A DNA stretch of 64,000 bases from Ruminococcus sp. HUN007 (GCF_000712055.1 NZ_JOOA01000002.1:434001-498000); one strand, 5' to 3'; shown: positions 37,120-46,763, numbered from the stretch's first letter. Notes: generated by a model from the letters alone, not told the origin. Numbers and translations: made by a program.

Positions 37120-38421
37120 TTAAATTACCTCCTTTATAAGCAAAACGGCTTTTTCAAGTTCTTCCGTCTTAACTGATGTGCATGAAAGAAGAAGAACTGC
37201 ACCACCGTTTTCATCTGTCTTACTTTTAAACTTAAGGCCCTTTTCTGCTGCACGTTCTTTAAGTTTTTCAGGCTCATGTACATTAGAAAAACGAGCCTTT
37301 ACCATTACTCCGCTTCCGCAGGGCAGGATCTTTACCGAATCGCCGAAAGTTTTCTTTATTATTTCCGCAAGCATTGCGGATTTGGCCGCATAAAGCTTCT
37401 TGAGTTTTCTTATCTGCGAATCCATGTGTCCGTCCCTTATGAACTGACACAGGGCTATCTGCTCGGTCTTGGATGCGGTCTGGTTGTAGTCAGCCGCCAC
37501 TTCAAGATACTTTTCCATCATTTCATCGGGAAGAACCATGTAACTCATTCTGATTGACGGCAGAAGAAGTCTTGAAAACGTTCCGGTGTAGACTACGTTT
37601 TTGCCTGAAGCCAGGCTCTGGAGCGATGGTGCTCTTCCTGAAAAATAGGAAAACTCATTTCCGTAGTCATCTTCGATTATAAGCCTTCCCGCGTCCATTG
37701 CTGATTTTATGAGTGAAAAACGTTGCTCAACAGTCATGACATCGCCGAAGTCGCCCTTGCTTGACGGATTTACATAAATAACATCGGGATCATCATCAGT
37801 AATGATCCACCCGTGGTCCCGGAACACAGCTGTACCCTGTCTGAAATCAGGGTTACTGAAACTTATCTTCTTTTTTTCACCAATGACGGAGCAGAGTATA
37901 TGCAGAAGGCTCTGAACACCCGCACCCACAACTATGTTGTACGGCGAGCACACAACGTTTCTGCGTGAAGATATAAACGAAGCTATAGCTTCACGGAGTT
38001 CATACTCCCCCTGCGGCTCACCGTATGAAAGAAGCCTCTCGTCCTGTCTGAGAGCACTCTTGATATATCTTCGCCACATATCAAAATTAAAGCTTTCCCT
38101 GTCAGCACCCGCCGAGGAAAAATTATAAATGATCTCCGGGCTGCGGGACTCATCTTTTTTCATAGCCTGTCTTCTGTCAGCCGGACAGATGGAACTAACG
38201 TAGAAACCGCTGTTCTTCCGCGAAATAATATATCCGTCAGCAGCAAGGGACATATATGCATTTTCAACTGTGGTACGGCTTATCTGAAGTTCTTCAGCGC
38301 ACCGTCTTATCGACGGTATCTTCTGACCCGGTGAAAGCGTACCGTCTGTGATCATGTTTTTATAATAGCCGTAGACCCTGAGGTAAAGCGGCTTGTCATC
38401 ATCAGGAAACTGATACTTCAT
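37120..38421 (-). CDS. MocR/PdxR-family transcription regulator (GntR HTH plus aminotransferase-like domain)
   Basis: 433 residues. The N-terminal 75 residues are a GntR-type winged helix (LSPGQKIPSIRRCAEELQISR and TVENAYMSLAADGYI). The remainder resembles fold-type I aminotransferases, with NPSSKGDFGD and the PLP region YTGTFSRLLLPSIRMSYMV; the S-R-L-L stretch lies where the PLP Lys (S-x-K) is expected, so that lysine may be replaced. MocR proteins usually bind PLP and control vitamin B6 or related genes. The gene is divergent from an ECF transporter S component (159-bp gap) and is directly followed by deoB and punA. Which of these it regulates is open. Confidence 0.85.
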   Translation of the reverse strand: MKYQFPDDDKPLYLRVYGYYKNMITDGTLSPGQKIPSIRRCAEELQISRTTVENAYMSLAADGYIISRKNSGFYVSSICPADRRQAMKKDESRSPEIIYNFSSAGADRESFNFDMWRRYIKSALRQDERLLSYGEPQGEYELREAIASFISSRRNVVCSPYNIVVGAGVQSLLHILCSVIGEKKKISFSNPDFRQGTAVFRDHGWIITDDDPDVIYVNPSSKGDFGDVMTVEQRFSLIKSAMDAGRLIIEDDYGNEFSYFSGRAPSLQSLASGKNVVYTGTFSRLLLPSIRMSYMVLPDEMMEKYLEVAADYNQTASKTEQIALCQFIRDGHMDSQIRKLKKLYAAKSAMLAEIIKKTFGDSVKILPCGSGVMVKARFSNVHEPEKLKERAAEKGLKFKSKTDENGGAVLLLSCTSVKTEELEKAVLLIKEVI

Positions 38422-38580
38422 AAAGTGACCCCTTAAAAATTCTTGTTTTTGTGTATTTCAATAATGACAAAGTTATATTATTATTATATACATAAGATTC
38501 ATATGTTTCAAGTAGGTTTTTAAAATACTGCAGTAATTTTAATCAGCGCATTATAAATTCGGATTCAAGGAGTTGTTACA

Positions 38581-39111
38581 ATGAAAGATCAGAAAATCAA
38601 AACTATGACCACAACAGCTATGTTTACAGCAATTATCACTGTTCTCACAGCATGCTTTCAGATAAAGACTGTAAATGACGGATACATTCACTTCGGTGAT
38701 TCAATGATATACCTTGCATCCTGTCTTCTTCCTGCACCGTACGCAGTCTTTGCAGCTTCTGCAGGCGGTGCAATGGCAGATATTCTTTCAGGTTCCGCAG
38801 TATGGGCACTTCCTACACTCATCATCAAGGCACTCAATACACTGCCTTTCATCGTCGCTCTGAAATATATTAAAAAGAAGGACAGCGACAGGATCATGAC
38901 AAAGGAAATGATAATAATGAGTGCTGTTTCCGGTGTGATAACAATAGTCGGCTACTGGATCGCCGAGGGAATCATGTTCGGATTTGCCGCATCGACGATA
39001 GGTACAGTTTTACGCGGCTTCATTCAGCCGGTCTGCAGCTCGGTACTGTTCGTATGTGTCGGAACAGTTCTTGACAGAGCAAAGTTCAAATCTCTTATTT
39101 ACAGAGTATAA
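38581..39111 (+). CDS. ECF transporter S component (TIGR04002-like)
   Basis: 176 residues with five to six membrane helices. The segments GYIHFGDSMIYLASCLLPAPYAVFAASAGGAMADILSG and the positively charged IKALNTLPF stretch match energy-coupling factor S components. (The first of these is 38 residues in position about 36-73; key parts are HFGDS and GGAMADILSG.) S components capture a vitamin or nucleobase and work with a shared EcfA/EcfT module, which is not in this window. AAGGAG lies 8 bases before the ATG. Divergence from a MocR regulator suggests a B6-type substrate, but the regulator's operon partners are nucleoside genes, so a nucleoside-related substrate is also possible. Confidence 0.82.
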   Translation: MKDQKIKTMTTTAMFTAIITVLTACFQIKTVNDGYIHFGDSMIYLASCLLPAPYAVFAASAGGAMADILSGSAVWALPTLIIKALNTLPFIVALKYIKKKDSDRIMTKEMIIMSAVSGVITIVGYWIAEGIMFGFAASTIGTVLRGFIQPVCSSVLFVCVGTVLDRAKFKSLIYRV

Positions 39112-39144
39112 TTCAAAAAATTTCCTCACTGTTAAATATTAATC

Positions 39145-39255
39145 TAAGGAAACACTGATTAAATCGGAAATCCTGCTTTGCTGGATTTCCGGAGGTGGGA
39201 TTTGCGGGGTTTCGCCCCGGACCCCCGCTGTTTTATGAAAAAATCAGCGTTTTCT
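39145..39255 (+). repeat. TAAGGAAACA-family repeat, copy D (interrupted at its right end by the ISL3 element)
   Basis: Starts TAAGGAAACACTGATT with the stems AAATCCTGCTTTGCTGGATTT and GGGGTTTCGCCCC, ending AATCAGCGTTTTCT directly at the ISL3 left end. Other copies end AATCAGCGTTTCCTTAA. It begins 33 bp after the ECF S gene. Confidence 0.85.
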
Positions 39256-40848
39256 GGCTCTTCATTAACATGTGTGGAAATAAAATCGCAGAAAAAGCCG
39301 TAAAAAATTGAAAAAGCATATGATATCTGTTATGATTTTTTTGACGAGAAAAAATTAAAACAGGAGATACCATATGCTTTGTAATAATTATATCAAAAAA
39401 ATCTTAAATGTCAAGTATACAGCGATAGATAAAACTGTATTTGAAGACGACACGTTTATCATTCAGGTCCATGCAACCAAAGGACATCAGTGCAGATGCG
39501 GAATCTGCGGCAGGAAATGTAAAGTATATGATGCAGGAAACTATGGAGCAAGAACGTGGCGAGCATGTGACTGGTCAACATACAAAGTGATACTTGTAGC
39601 CCCATCATGCAGAGTCAGGTGTCCTGAACACGGAGTAGTTACATGTCAGTTTCCGTGGGCAAGGCATAACTCAGGTTTCACCTATGATTTTGAGCAGATA
39701 ACAGCCTGGCTGGCTGTTAATTGTTCTAAAGTTGCAGTTTCAGAATTCATGAGAATTTCATGGGGTACCGTTGGAGCAATCGTTAAAAGAGTAAACGATG
39801 CACTTGATACTGACCCTGAAAAAAGATTTAATAATCTCTTTAGAATCGGTGTAGATGAAACAAGCTACAAGAAAGGTCATAAATACATAACGACGGTGAT
39901 AAACCATGATACCGGAAAGGTGATATGGGCATCTGAAGGTCATGGTAAAAGTGTGTTTTCTTCATTCTTTGATCAGCTAACAGAAGAACAGAGAGCAAAC
40001 ATACAACTCGTATCCGGAGACGGAGCTAAATGGATTGATGAATGTATAAAAGAATACTGTCCAAACGCTGAGCGCTGTGTAGATCCTTTTCACGTAATCA
40101 GCTGGGCAATGGAAGCACTTGACGATATGCGCGTAGATACATGGCGTTCAATCAAAAAGGAAGTAGCACTATGTAAAAGACCAGCCAAACGTGGTCGTAA
40201 GCCCAAGGATACTCCGAAGACGATTGACGTTGCTAAAGAAATAAAGACATCCAAGCTCATATTAGGAAAGTCGATGGAAAAACTCACGTCCAGGCAAGCT
40301 GACAAGATTGACTGGATATCGAAAACAGATCCTAAACTATTCAGAGCTTACAAACTTAAAGAAGCGCTTAGATACGTCTTTCATAGTGATACAGCTGAGG
40401 AGGCTGAAGAAAAAACTTGATGCATGGATTAAGTGGGCAAGACATTGTCGTTTGCCAAAGTTTGTTGAGCTACAAAAGAAAATCAATCGTCATAGAAAAT
40501 CGATTCTGAACACGATAAAATATCATCTTTCGAACGCAAGAGTTGAAGCAATTAACAACAAGATAAAACTATCTATACGTATGGCCTATGGCTTCAGAAA
40601 TATCGATAACATGTTAGCTATGATAATGCTGAGATGCTCAGGCATTGATGTTAGACTGCCTTGGAATTAGCGTTCATCCTTCTTCTGCAATTAGAAATTG
40701 TAGCATATGTGAATATCAGTATCAAGGGTGCAAGCACCGCTACGCGGAAACCCTTGACACTGATATCCACACACGCTGGTTTCTCTAATAGCAGCAAAAG
40801 GATAAAGAACAGAGGCGGAAAAGTTACCACACATATTAACGATGCCTC
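39256..40848 (+). mobile_element. ISL3-family insertion sequence with 8-bp target duplication
   Basis: About 1.59 kb. The left end GGCTCTTCATTAACATGTGT resembles the reverse complement of the right end, GAGGCATCGTTAATATGTGT, at 14-15 of 20 positions. The element is flanked by the direct repeat CGTTTTCT (39248-39255 and 40849-40856), the 8-bp size expected for ISL3. An internal inverted repeat with 17-bp arms (40713-40766) near the right end may be a transcription barrier. The transposase gene inside is frameshifted. Confidence 0.85.
39374..40670 (+). pseudogene. ISL3-family transposase, frameshifted
   Basis: The first frame (from ATG 39374) carries the N-terminal zinc-binding region CRCGICGRKC, then CPEHG, and the DDE-type catalytic region with RIGVDETSYKKGHKY and CVDPFHVISWAMEAL. 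It ends AEEAEEKT at a stop in 40418-40420. Removing one A from the A6 run 40410-40415 gives EEKLDAWIKWARHC and continues through VEAINNKIKLSIRMAYGF to 40670, 431 residues, a normal ISL3 transposase with the final Glu. ISL3 elements are not known for programmed frameshifting, so the element is probably inactive unless slippage or a sequence error explains the lesion. Confidence 0.88.
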
Positions 40849-40862
40849 CGTTTTCTGAACAA

Positions 40863-40900
40863 GAAAATCCCTGCTTTTTTTCACGAAAGCAGGGATTTTC
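40863..40900. terminator. Bidirectional terminator
   Basis: GAAAATCCCTGCTTT/AAAGCAGGGATTTTC, a 15-bp perfect stem between the ISL3 element and the NCS2 permease gene (minus, stop at 40937). Confidence 0.85.
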
Positions 40901-40936
40901 TCGACTTATAAAAAGTGACAGATACCCGAAAATCCC

Positions 40937-42301
40937 TTAAAGTAAAATATACTTGAGAACGAAAAGAACTGAAAGAACATATACAAGCGGAGGTATCTTC
41001 TTTCCTTTACCGCAGATCAGGTTGATGACCGTGTAGGAAATGATACCAAGTGAGATACCCTCTGAAATGCTGTAAAACAGCGGCATGGAAATAATGCATA
41101 TATACGCCGGTACGGCATCGGTATAATTCTTTTCGCTGAATTTTATATCTGCAATCGCCGAAAACATGAGGAAACCGACAACAATAAGTGCAGGAGCTGT
41201 TGCAAATCCCGGTACCGCTGTGAAAACAGGTGCGAAAAAGATTGATACGAGGAAAAGAACAGCGGTGGTAAGAGCCGTAAGTCCGGTTCTTCCGCCTTCA
41301 GCAACACCTGCAGATGACTCAACAAATGTAGTTGTTGTAGAGGTTCCGAAAACCGCGCCTACTGCCGTAGCTACTGAGTCAGATAAAAGTGCCGGCTTTA
41401 TTGCAGGAAGCTTTCCGTCCTTGTCAAGCATCTTCGCCTTTGCGCTGACACCGATTAGTGTTCCGAGTGTATCGAACAGATCAACAAACAGGAACGAGAA
41501 TATGATAACTATAAAACTGAACCAGTCGATTGTGTTCAAATCAACGTTGAAACACTGTCCGAAGGTATTGAAAAAAGCGTTAAAGTCCGTCATCTGCACA
41601 GACGGAAACAGTGAATAGTATCCGGCTTCAGGTGAAGGAACATAAACTCCCGCAAGCTGACATACCATTCCTGCTGCCCAGGTACCGATTATTCCGAGAA
41701 GGGCCGATCCTTTTACCTTTTTAAGATAGAGAATGAAGGTAAACAGTGTTCCAAGAAGAGCAAGCAGTGCGCTTATTCCTGCAGTACTGAAATTCGCCGT
41801 AAAATCAGTTATGGAAACAAGAGTTGATCCGTTATCAACGCAGATACCCGCATTCTGCAGTCCTATAAATGCGATGAACAGACCTATGCCCACTGAAACT
41901 GCAGTTTTCAGCGACAGAGGTATGGCATTAAAGATGGCTTCACGTATATTTGTAAGGGAAAGCACGAGAAAGATTATTCCCTCAATAAATACAGCAAGAA
42001 GAGCGACCTGCCACGGATATCCCATTATTCCGACTATGGTATATGCGAAAAACGCATTGAGCCCCATACCAGCTGAAAGCGCAAACGGCAGGTTAGCCAT
42101 GAAAGCCATACAGGCTGTTCCGACAAATGACGCTAGACACGTAGCAATAAGCACAGCAGTCTGGTCCATTCCGGCCGCACCGAGTATCGAAGGATTTACC
42201 GCCAGAATGTACGCCATAGTCATAAAAGTAGTAAGGCCTGCCGTAAGCTCCGTTTTTACACTGGTATTGTTCTGTTTTAATCTGAATATTTTTTCAAACA
42301 T
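40937..42301 (-). CDS. NCS2-family purine permease
   Basis: 454 residues from the ATG at 42299-42301, chosen because GGGGGT lies 6 bases upstream; an in-frame ATG 15 bases further up has no ribosome site. Twelve or more membrane helices. Motifs: TTFMTMAYILAVNPSIL, GMGLNAFFAYTIV, LFVDLFDTLGTLIGV and GTSTTTTFVESSAGVAEGG, the AzgA/PbuG/PbuO branch of NCS2 that takes up hypoxanthine, guanine or adenine by proton symport. Hpt is encoded 1.6 kb away. No purine-riboswitch core is visible in the short leader. Confidence 0.92.
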   Translation of the reverse strand: MFEKIFRLKQNNTSVKTELTAGLTTFMTMAYILAVNPSILGAAGMDQTAVLIATCLASFVGTACMAFMANLPFALSAGMGLNAFFAYTIVGIMGYPWQVALLAVFIEGIIFLVLSLTNIREAIFNAIPLSLKTAVSVGIGLFIAFIGLQNAGICVDNGSTLVSITDFTANFSTAGISALLALLGTLFTFILYLKKVKGSALLGIIGTWAAGMVCQLAGVYVPSPEAGYYSLFPSVQMTDFNAFFNTFGQCFNVDLNTIDWFSFIVIIFSFLFVDLFDTLGTLIGVSAKAKMLDKDGKLPAIKPALLSDSVATAVGAVFGTSTTTTFVESSAGVAEGGRTGLTALTTAVLFLVSIFFAPVFTAVPGFATAPALIVVGFLMFSAIADIKFSEKNYTDAVPAYICIISMPLFYSISEGISLGIISYTVINLICGKGKKIPPLVYVLSVLFVLKYILL

Positions 42302-42454
42302 ATGATACCCCCGCATTATTCGTTATTCATATAATAATTATAACATAAAAATCGTTTTTAATCTATTAAATTTCATGTATTTTTTATAAAATCATTTCCG
42401 GAGATCTCTGTAAACTTCTTATGTTTCCGGTTTGATCTCTTTGTTTTCTGAGTC

Positions 42455-42483
42455 TTTACTGTTTATGTTATATATGCTATAAT
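42455..42483 (+). promoter_or_regulatory. Promoter of the first MATE gene
   Basis: TTTACT (42455-42460) and TATAAT (42478-42483) with a 17-bp spacer, about 45 bp before the ATG. Confidence 0.65.
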
Positions 42484-42528
42484 TTATAATAGTTTGTCTT
42501 CCGGCATGTTTGAAGGAAAGGATAATAA

Positions 42529-43939
42529 ATGACATCAAAAAAAGACTACCTTGCTATGATGCGGAACGGGGAAAAACTCTCGCTTTATGAACAGCTGTGT
42601 ATGATAATCACTTTAAGCATTCCCGCGATCATGGCTCAGGTCTCATCAATAGTTATGCAGTACACCGACGCTGCAATGATCGGGCATTTAAGCCCGTCTG
42701 ACTCAGCTGCGATCGGGCTTGTATCATCAACCACCTGGCTGTTCGGCGGTATATGTTCAGCTGCATCCATCGGTTTTACCGTTCAGATAGCACATCTGAT
42801 CGGTGCAGGTGAAGACCTAAAAGCCCAGAACACCGTTAAGTCAGGTCTCATTTCAGTACTTCTTTTCAGTATGGCTTTAATGATCACCGGCATCGCTGTC
42901 AGCAGTATACTTCCGCACTGGCTCGGCGGAGCAGAAAATATACGCCGCAGCGCATCCGGATATTTCATGATATATGCAGCTTCCCTGCCGTTTTTTCAGC
43001 TCAATCATATTTCTGCAGGAATGCTTCAGTGCAGCGGTAACATGAAACTGCCGAGTACACTGAATATTTCAAAATGCTTTCTTGACGTGATTTATAACTT
43101 TATGCTTATATTTCCGTCACGTACGATCAGAATTTTCGGCAGTGAAATATATCTTCCGGGCGCCGGCCTCGGCATTTACGGTGCCGCTCTGGGAACTGCC
43201 CTTGCAGAGATAACTGTTCTTGTCTTCATGCTTTACGCACTGCTGAAAAAATCAGATTCGCTCCATTTGAGGAAGGGCGAGAAAATGCATTTTTCCGCTG
43301 AAACTATGAAGCAGGCTCTCCGCATTTCATTTCCGGTCGCAGTCGAACAGCTTATTGTATGCAGTGCCTACATTGCCTCCACAAAAATCGTTTCACCTCT
43401 CGGAACAATTGCAATAGCGGCCCACTCATTTTCCATCACTGCAGAAAGTCTGTGCTATATGCCCGGATACGGTATCGGTTCTGCCGCAACAACGATAACA
43501 GGTCAGTGTATCGGAGCCGGACGTTCCGACATGACAAAAAAAATCAGGCATACTCACCACTGTGACCGGAATGGTCATCATGACTGTGATAGGATGCCTG
43601 ATGTATATTTATGCACCGTATATGATAGGTTTTCTGTCAGATGATGAAGAAATACGCAGACTCGGAACAGAAGTGCTTCGTATCGAAGCGTTCGCCGAAC
43701 CGCTGTACGGCGCTTCCATAATTGCTTCCGGAGTGTTCCGCGGTGCAGGAGACACCCTTATACCGAGCTGTCTGAATTTCTGCAGTATGTGGCTGATACG
43801 CATTCCTCTTTCAGCATTCCTTGCTCCGCGTTACGGACTTAAAGGTGTCTGGACAGCAATGTGTATCGAGCTGTGCATCAGAGGCATTCTTTTCCTCATC
43901 AGACTTTTCACTAAAAAATACGACAGCAGCAGAAAATGA
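42529..43939 (+). pseudogene. MATE-family efflux transporter, frameshifted
   Basis: The ATG at 42529 follows GAAGGAAAGG. The first frame encodes the N-terminal MATE half (SIPAIMAQVSSIVMQYTDAAMIGH) and most of the second, up to GAGRSDMTKK. The frame breaks in A8 43536-43543; removing one A gives KKSGILTTVTGMVIMTVIG and continues to 43939, 469 residues with twelve helices, the normal length. As written the product ends at 43644 with an unrelated tail. It would export drugs or cationic compounds using an Na+ or H+ gradient; the substrate is unknown. Its end is 2 bp from the convergent hpt stop, with no room for a dedicated terminator. Confidence 0.88.
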
Positions 43940-43941
43940 GA

Positions 43942-44493
43942 TCACTGCTTTTCTTCATCGTATTCAGCTATGTAAGGCAGATTTCTGTAGTATTCGTCAC
44001 AGTCGAGTCCGTAGCCTATTACGAACAGATCAGGAATTGTGAACAGCGACATGTCCGCTTCGAATTTCACAAGACGTCTCGAAGGCTTGTCGAGCAGAGT
44101 GATCACCTTCAGTGAAAGCGGATTTCTTTCCTTAAGTTTCTCCACCACATCATGAAGAGTACGGCCTGTATCTATAATATCCTCAACGATTATTACATGA
44201 TATCTGCTTAAATCCTGGCTTACATCCATTGTTATGCTTACTTCCCCTGTCGAGACAGTTCCGGAATAATAGCTTTTGGCACACATAAATGCAACTTCAC
44301 ACGGAATGGTGATCTGACGGCAGAAATCAGCCATAAAAACAAACGCTCCGTTCAGTATGCTTATAAGCAGAAGCGGCTTGTCCTTATATTCACGGCTTAC
44401 CCATTTACCCGCTTCAGCAGTTTTTGCCTTTATCTCCTCCTCTGTGAATATCACCCTTTTGATTTTTCCGTTTATCTCTTCAGTATTTATCAT
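43942..44493 (-). CDS. hpt: Hypoxanthine(-guanine) phosphoribosyltransferase
   Basis: 183 residues. The PRPP-binding motif VIIVEDIIDTGRTL is intact, as are LLISILNGAFVFMADF and the C-terminal DLFVIGYGLDCDEYYRNLPYIA. It makes IMP or GMP from the free base and PRPP. It complements PNP and the NCS2 permease encoded nearby on the same strand. The start MINTEEINGKIKRVIFTEEE follows GGAGCG. It converges on the frameshifted MATE gene, with stops 2 bp apart. Confidence 0.95.
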   Translation of the reverse strand: MINTEEINGKIKRVIFTEEEIKAKTAEAGKWVSREYKDKPLLLISILNGAFVFMADFCRQITIPCEVAFMCAKSYYSGTVSTGEVSITMDVSQDLSRYHVIIVEDIIDTGRTLHDVVEKLKERNPLSLKVITLLDKPSRRLVKFEADMSLFTIPDLFVIGYGLDCDEYYRNLPYIAEYDEEKQ

Positions 44494-44698
44494 ATTCCCA
44501 ACGCTCCTGTCATTATTTCATAAATTTCCGGGAAACTAAAGTCTCCCCTGCGTACTATAATTGTAGCATATTTACGTGTCCAATGCAAATCAGAGATATA
44601 GATTTTACCTATAAGCTGCTATGTGTAAACTGTATTGGACAAACAGAATCCGCAGCGTTATAATAAGACCATGATAAGAATTACTTAAGACCTCACTA

Positions 44699-44758
44699 TT
44701 GACAATTCGTGCTCAATAGTGTATTATTAAAATATCAACTCCTACTTATCCTGTAGGA
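44699..44758 (+). promoter_or_regulatory. cysK promoter with downstream dyad operator
   Basis: TTGACA (44699-44704) and TATTAT (44722-44727), 17-bp spacer. The dyad TCCTAC/GTAGGA (44740-44745 and 44753-44758) lies about +6 to +24 relative to the predicted start, a repressing position. A CymR-like Rrf2 regulator is a reasonable candidate for a cysteine synthase gene, but none is encoded in the window. Confidence 0.65.
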
Positions 44759-44833
44759 AAACAAGGTTTACATCAATAATTGCTTATCATTACAGTAATT
44801 ATTATTATTTTATATTTAACGGAGGGAATTATT

Positions 44834-45769
44834 ATGGCAGACATCAAGCAGAGTTCACTCGAACTTATCGGAGGAACACCTATTCTCAAACTCAACAACT
44901 ATACAAAGAAGGCTGGTATCAGCAATGCAACTATTCTTGCAAAACTCGAATACCTCAATCCGGCTGGTTCAGTTAAGGACAGAATCGCACTCGCAATGAT
45001 CGAAGACGCTGAAAAGAAAGGCATTCTCAAGCCGGGAGCAACAATTATCGAACCTACAAGCGGTAACACAGGTATCGGTCTTGCAGCTGTTGCAGCAGCA
45101 AAGGGTTACAAGGCTATCCTTACACTTCCTGACACAATGAGCGTTGAAAGAAGAACACTTCTTGCAGCATACGGTGCAGACCTCGTTCTCACAGAAGGTG
45201 CAAAGGGTATGAAGGGTGCTATCGCAAAGGCTAACGAACTCAACAAGGAGATCGAAGGTTCTGTTATCCTCGGTCAGTTCGTAAATCCGGCCAACGCTGA
45301 AGCACACAGAAAGACAACAGGTCCTGAGATCTGGGAACAGACAGACGGCAAGGTTGACATCTTTGTAGCAGGTGTCGGCACAGGCGGTACACTTACAGGT
45401 GTAGGCGAATTCCTCAAGTCAAAGAATCCTGACATAAAGATCGTAGCAGTTGAACCTGCATCAAGCCCGGTACTTTCAAAGGGCGAAGCAGGTCCTCACA
45501 AGATCCAGGGTATCGGCGCAGGCTTCGTTCCTGAAGTTCTCAACACAGATATCTACGACGAAGTTATCACAATCGAAAACGAAGACGCATTTGCTGAAGG
45601 CGCTGCATTCGGCGTAAGCGAAGGTATCCTCGTTGGTATTTCATCAGGTGCCGCTCTTAAGGCTGCATCTATCCTTGCTGAAAGACCTGAAAACAAGGGC
45701 AAGACAATCGTTGCACTTCTCCCTGACTCAGGTGACAGATATCTTTCAACACCACTTTTCAGCAAGTAA
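44834..45769 (+). CDS. cysK: Cysteine synthase A (O-acetylserine sulfhydrylase)
   Basis: 311 residues from ATG 44834, chosen for the strong ribosome site GGAGGGAATTATT just upstream; in-frame ATG codons further up would place translation across it. The PLP lysine motif [12 protein letters not shown], the substrate loop [12 protein letters not shown] and the phosphate loop [11 protein letters not shown] are intact. It makes cysteine from O-acetylserine and sulfide. No cysE or sulfate-reduction gene is adjacent. Codon use and a strong promoter suggest high expression. Transcription starts near 44734 and ends at the terminators after 45850. Confidence 0.95.
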   Translation: MADIKQSSLELIGGTPILKLNNYTKKAGISNATILAKLEYLNPAGSVKDRIALAMIEDAEKKGILKPGATIIEPTSGNTGIGLAAVAAAKGYKAILTLPDTMSVERRTLLAAYGADLVLTEGAKGMKGAIAKANELNKEIEGSVILGQFVNPANAEAHRKTTGPEIWEQTDGKVDIFVAGVGTGGTLTGVGEFLKSKNPDIKIVAVEPASSPVLSKGEAGPHKIQGIGAGFVPEVLNTDIYDEVITIENEDAFAEGAAFGVSEGILVGISSGAALKAASILAERPENKGKTIVALLPDSGDRYLSTPLFSK

Positions 45770-45776
45770 TATTCTC

Positions 45777-45815
45777 AGGGAAACACTGATTTAAGAATAA
45801 ATCAGCATTTACTTT
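45777..45815 (+). repeat. Short remnant of the TAAGGAAACA repeat family
   Basis: AGGGAAACACTGATTTA and TAAATCAGCATTTACTTTAG flank a 5-base centre. Only the outer arms of the family remain; the GC-rich inner stems are absent. It begins within 10 bp of the cysK stop. Confidence 0.7.
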
Positions 45816-45851
45816 AGTCCCTTATTTACTGACATTAAAACTCTCTTTCAA

Positions 45852-45887
45852 AACGGTCATGTCTTCGAGGCATGGCCGTTTTACTTT
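45852..45887 (+). terminator. cysK terminator
   Basis: AAAACGGTCATG/CATGGCCGTTTT stem with one wobble, tail ACTTTCCCC. Confidence 0.7.
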
Positions 45888-45894
45888 CCCCTAA

Positions 45895-45932
45895 AAATAA
45901 AAACCGGCTGAAAAAGCCGGTTTTATTTTTAT
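45895..45932. terminator. Bidirectional terminator before the lipoprotein gene end
   Basis: AAAACCGGCT/AGCCGGTTTT perfect 10-bp stem with a short loop, T-rich tail ATTTTTATT on the plus strand and AATAAAAA opposite. It ends just before the minus-strand stop codon at 45933. Confidence 0.85.
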
Positions 45933-46685
45933 TTATTCACTTGTTTCTTTCCCTGTTTCATCGCTGCCGCCGTTTTCAACGCTTTTGCAGGAACATCTTC
46001 CCTTTTCATCCTTTGAGATCTGCCATTTTTTCTGTCCTGAAAGCTTAAGCTGTGAATTGTTTTTCTCAGTGCCGGTTATACCTGTATCGTCACAGATCCA
46101 AACGCCTATGCTGTCAAACTGGACATCTTTCAGAGCAGATGTAAGTTTCTGAATATCTTCGCTCTTAAAAGGCTTGTCCTTACCTGTATATACCTCTACT
46201 TCAATGTTCAGGTTTGATTCCGTCAGAAGCGGTTCAACGTTGCCGTCCTTGCGGTAATCACCGTTCAGTTCCGGATAATCGACCGTTACAAAAGCAAAAG
46301 CCTTCGCGTTCGGAAGCGCAGTTTCCACGGCTTTCACAAGATAATCCTTGGCCGGCTGACGCATTCTCAGCATGAACCTGTCTTCGAATATCTGGCCTGA
46401 TGAAGTTATCCACATACATACAACATCGCCTGAATCACTGTTTTCAAGTGTTGAAATAAACATTCCGGCAGGAATTTTATTACCAAGTTTCTCTGTTCTT
46501 CCTAAAATACCGGTAGCCTTCCACTCTTCATTATACGTTTCACGCATATAGTTTTCAACGTATTCTATCTGCTTTTCCTCACTCAGTGAATGAAACTCAG
46601 AATCACCGCACGATGTCATAACAGGCAGTGCAAGCAAAGTGACCGCTGCCGGTAATACAAAAGATTTAAACTTATTTTTCTTCAA
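45933..46685 (-). CDS. Lipoprotein, unknown function
   Basis: 250 residues if started at TTG 46683-46685, which has GGGGAGG 8 bases upstream. A longer reading from ATG 46733 adds 16 residues ahead of the ribosome site and is less likely. The TTG start gives LKKNKFKSFVLPAAVTLLALPVMTSC in effect, a lipoprotein signal with the lipobox Cys in MTSCG (the signal is about 26 residues long, hydrophobic core at residues 8-20). The mature part is acidic and mixed alpha/beta. I do not recognise a domain. It ends SENGGSDETGKETSE-like, a polar tail. Expected on the outer face of the membrane. Confidence 0.65.
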   Translation of the reverse strand: MKKNKFKSFVLPAAVTLLALPVMTSCGDSEFHSLSEEKQIEYVENYMRETYNEEWKATGILGRTEKLGNKIPAGMFISTLENSDSGDVVCMWITSSGQIFEDRFMLRMRQPAKDYLVKAVETALPNAKAFAFVTVDYPELNGDYRKDGNVEPLLTESNLNIEVEVYTGKDKPFKSEDIQKLTSALKDVQFDSIGVWICDDTGITGTEKNNSQLKLSGQKKWQISKDEKGRCSCKSVENGGSDETGKETSE

Positions 46686-46763
46686 CCCCGTCGCCTCCCC
46701 GCTGTTATCATAAAACAGTAATGCATTAAGCAAGCACTGATCAGTTCAAAAATCATGTTTTCT

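Noticed and set aside
39374..40670. Programmed frameshift producing the ISL3 transposase
   Set aside because: Programmed frameshifting is typical of IS3 and IS1 types, not ISL3, and the same kind of lesion occurs in eight other genes here.
40661..40858. Small plus-strand open frame at the ISL3 right end
   Set aside because: It runs through the internal inverted repeat and the terminal inverted repeat and has no ribosome site.
42302..42528. Purine riboswitch upstream of the NCS2 permease
   Set aside because: The leader before 42301 is short and lacks the conserved three-way-junction sequences.
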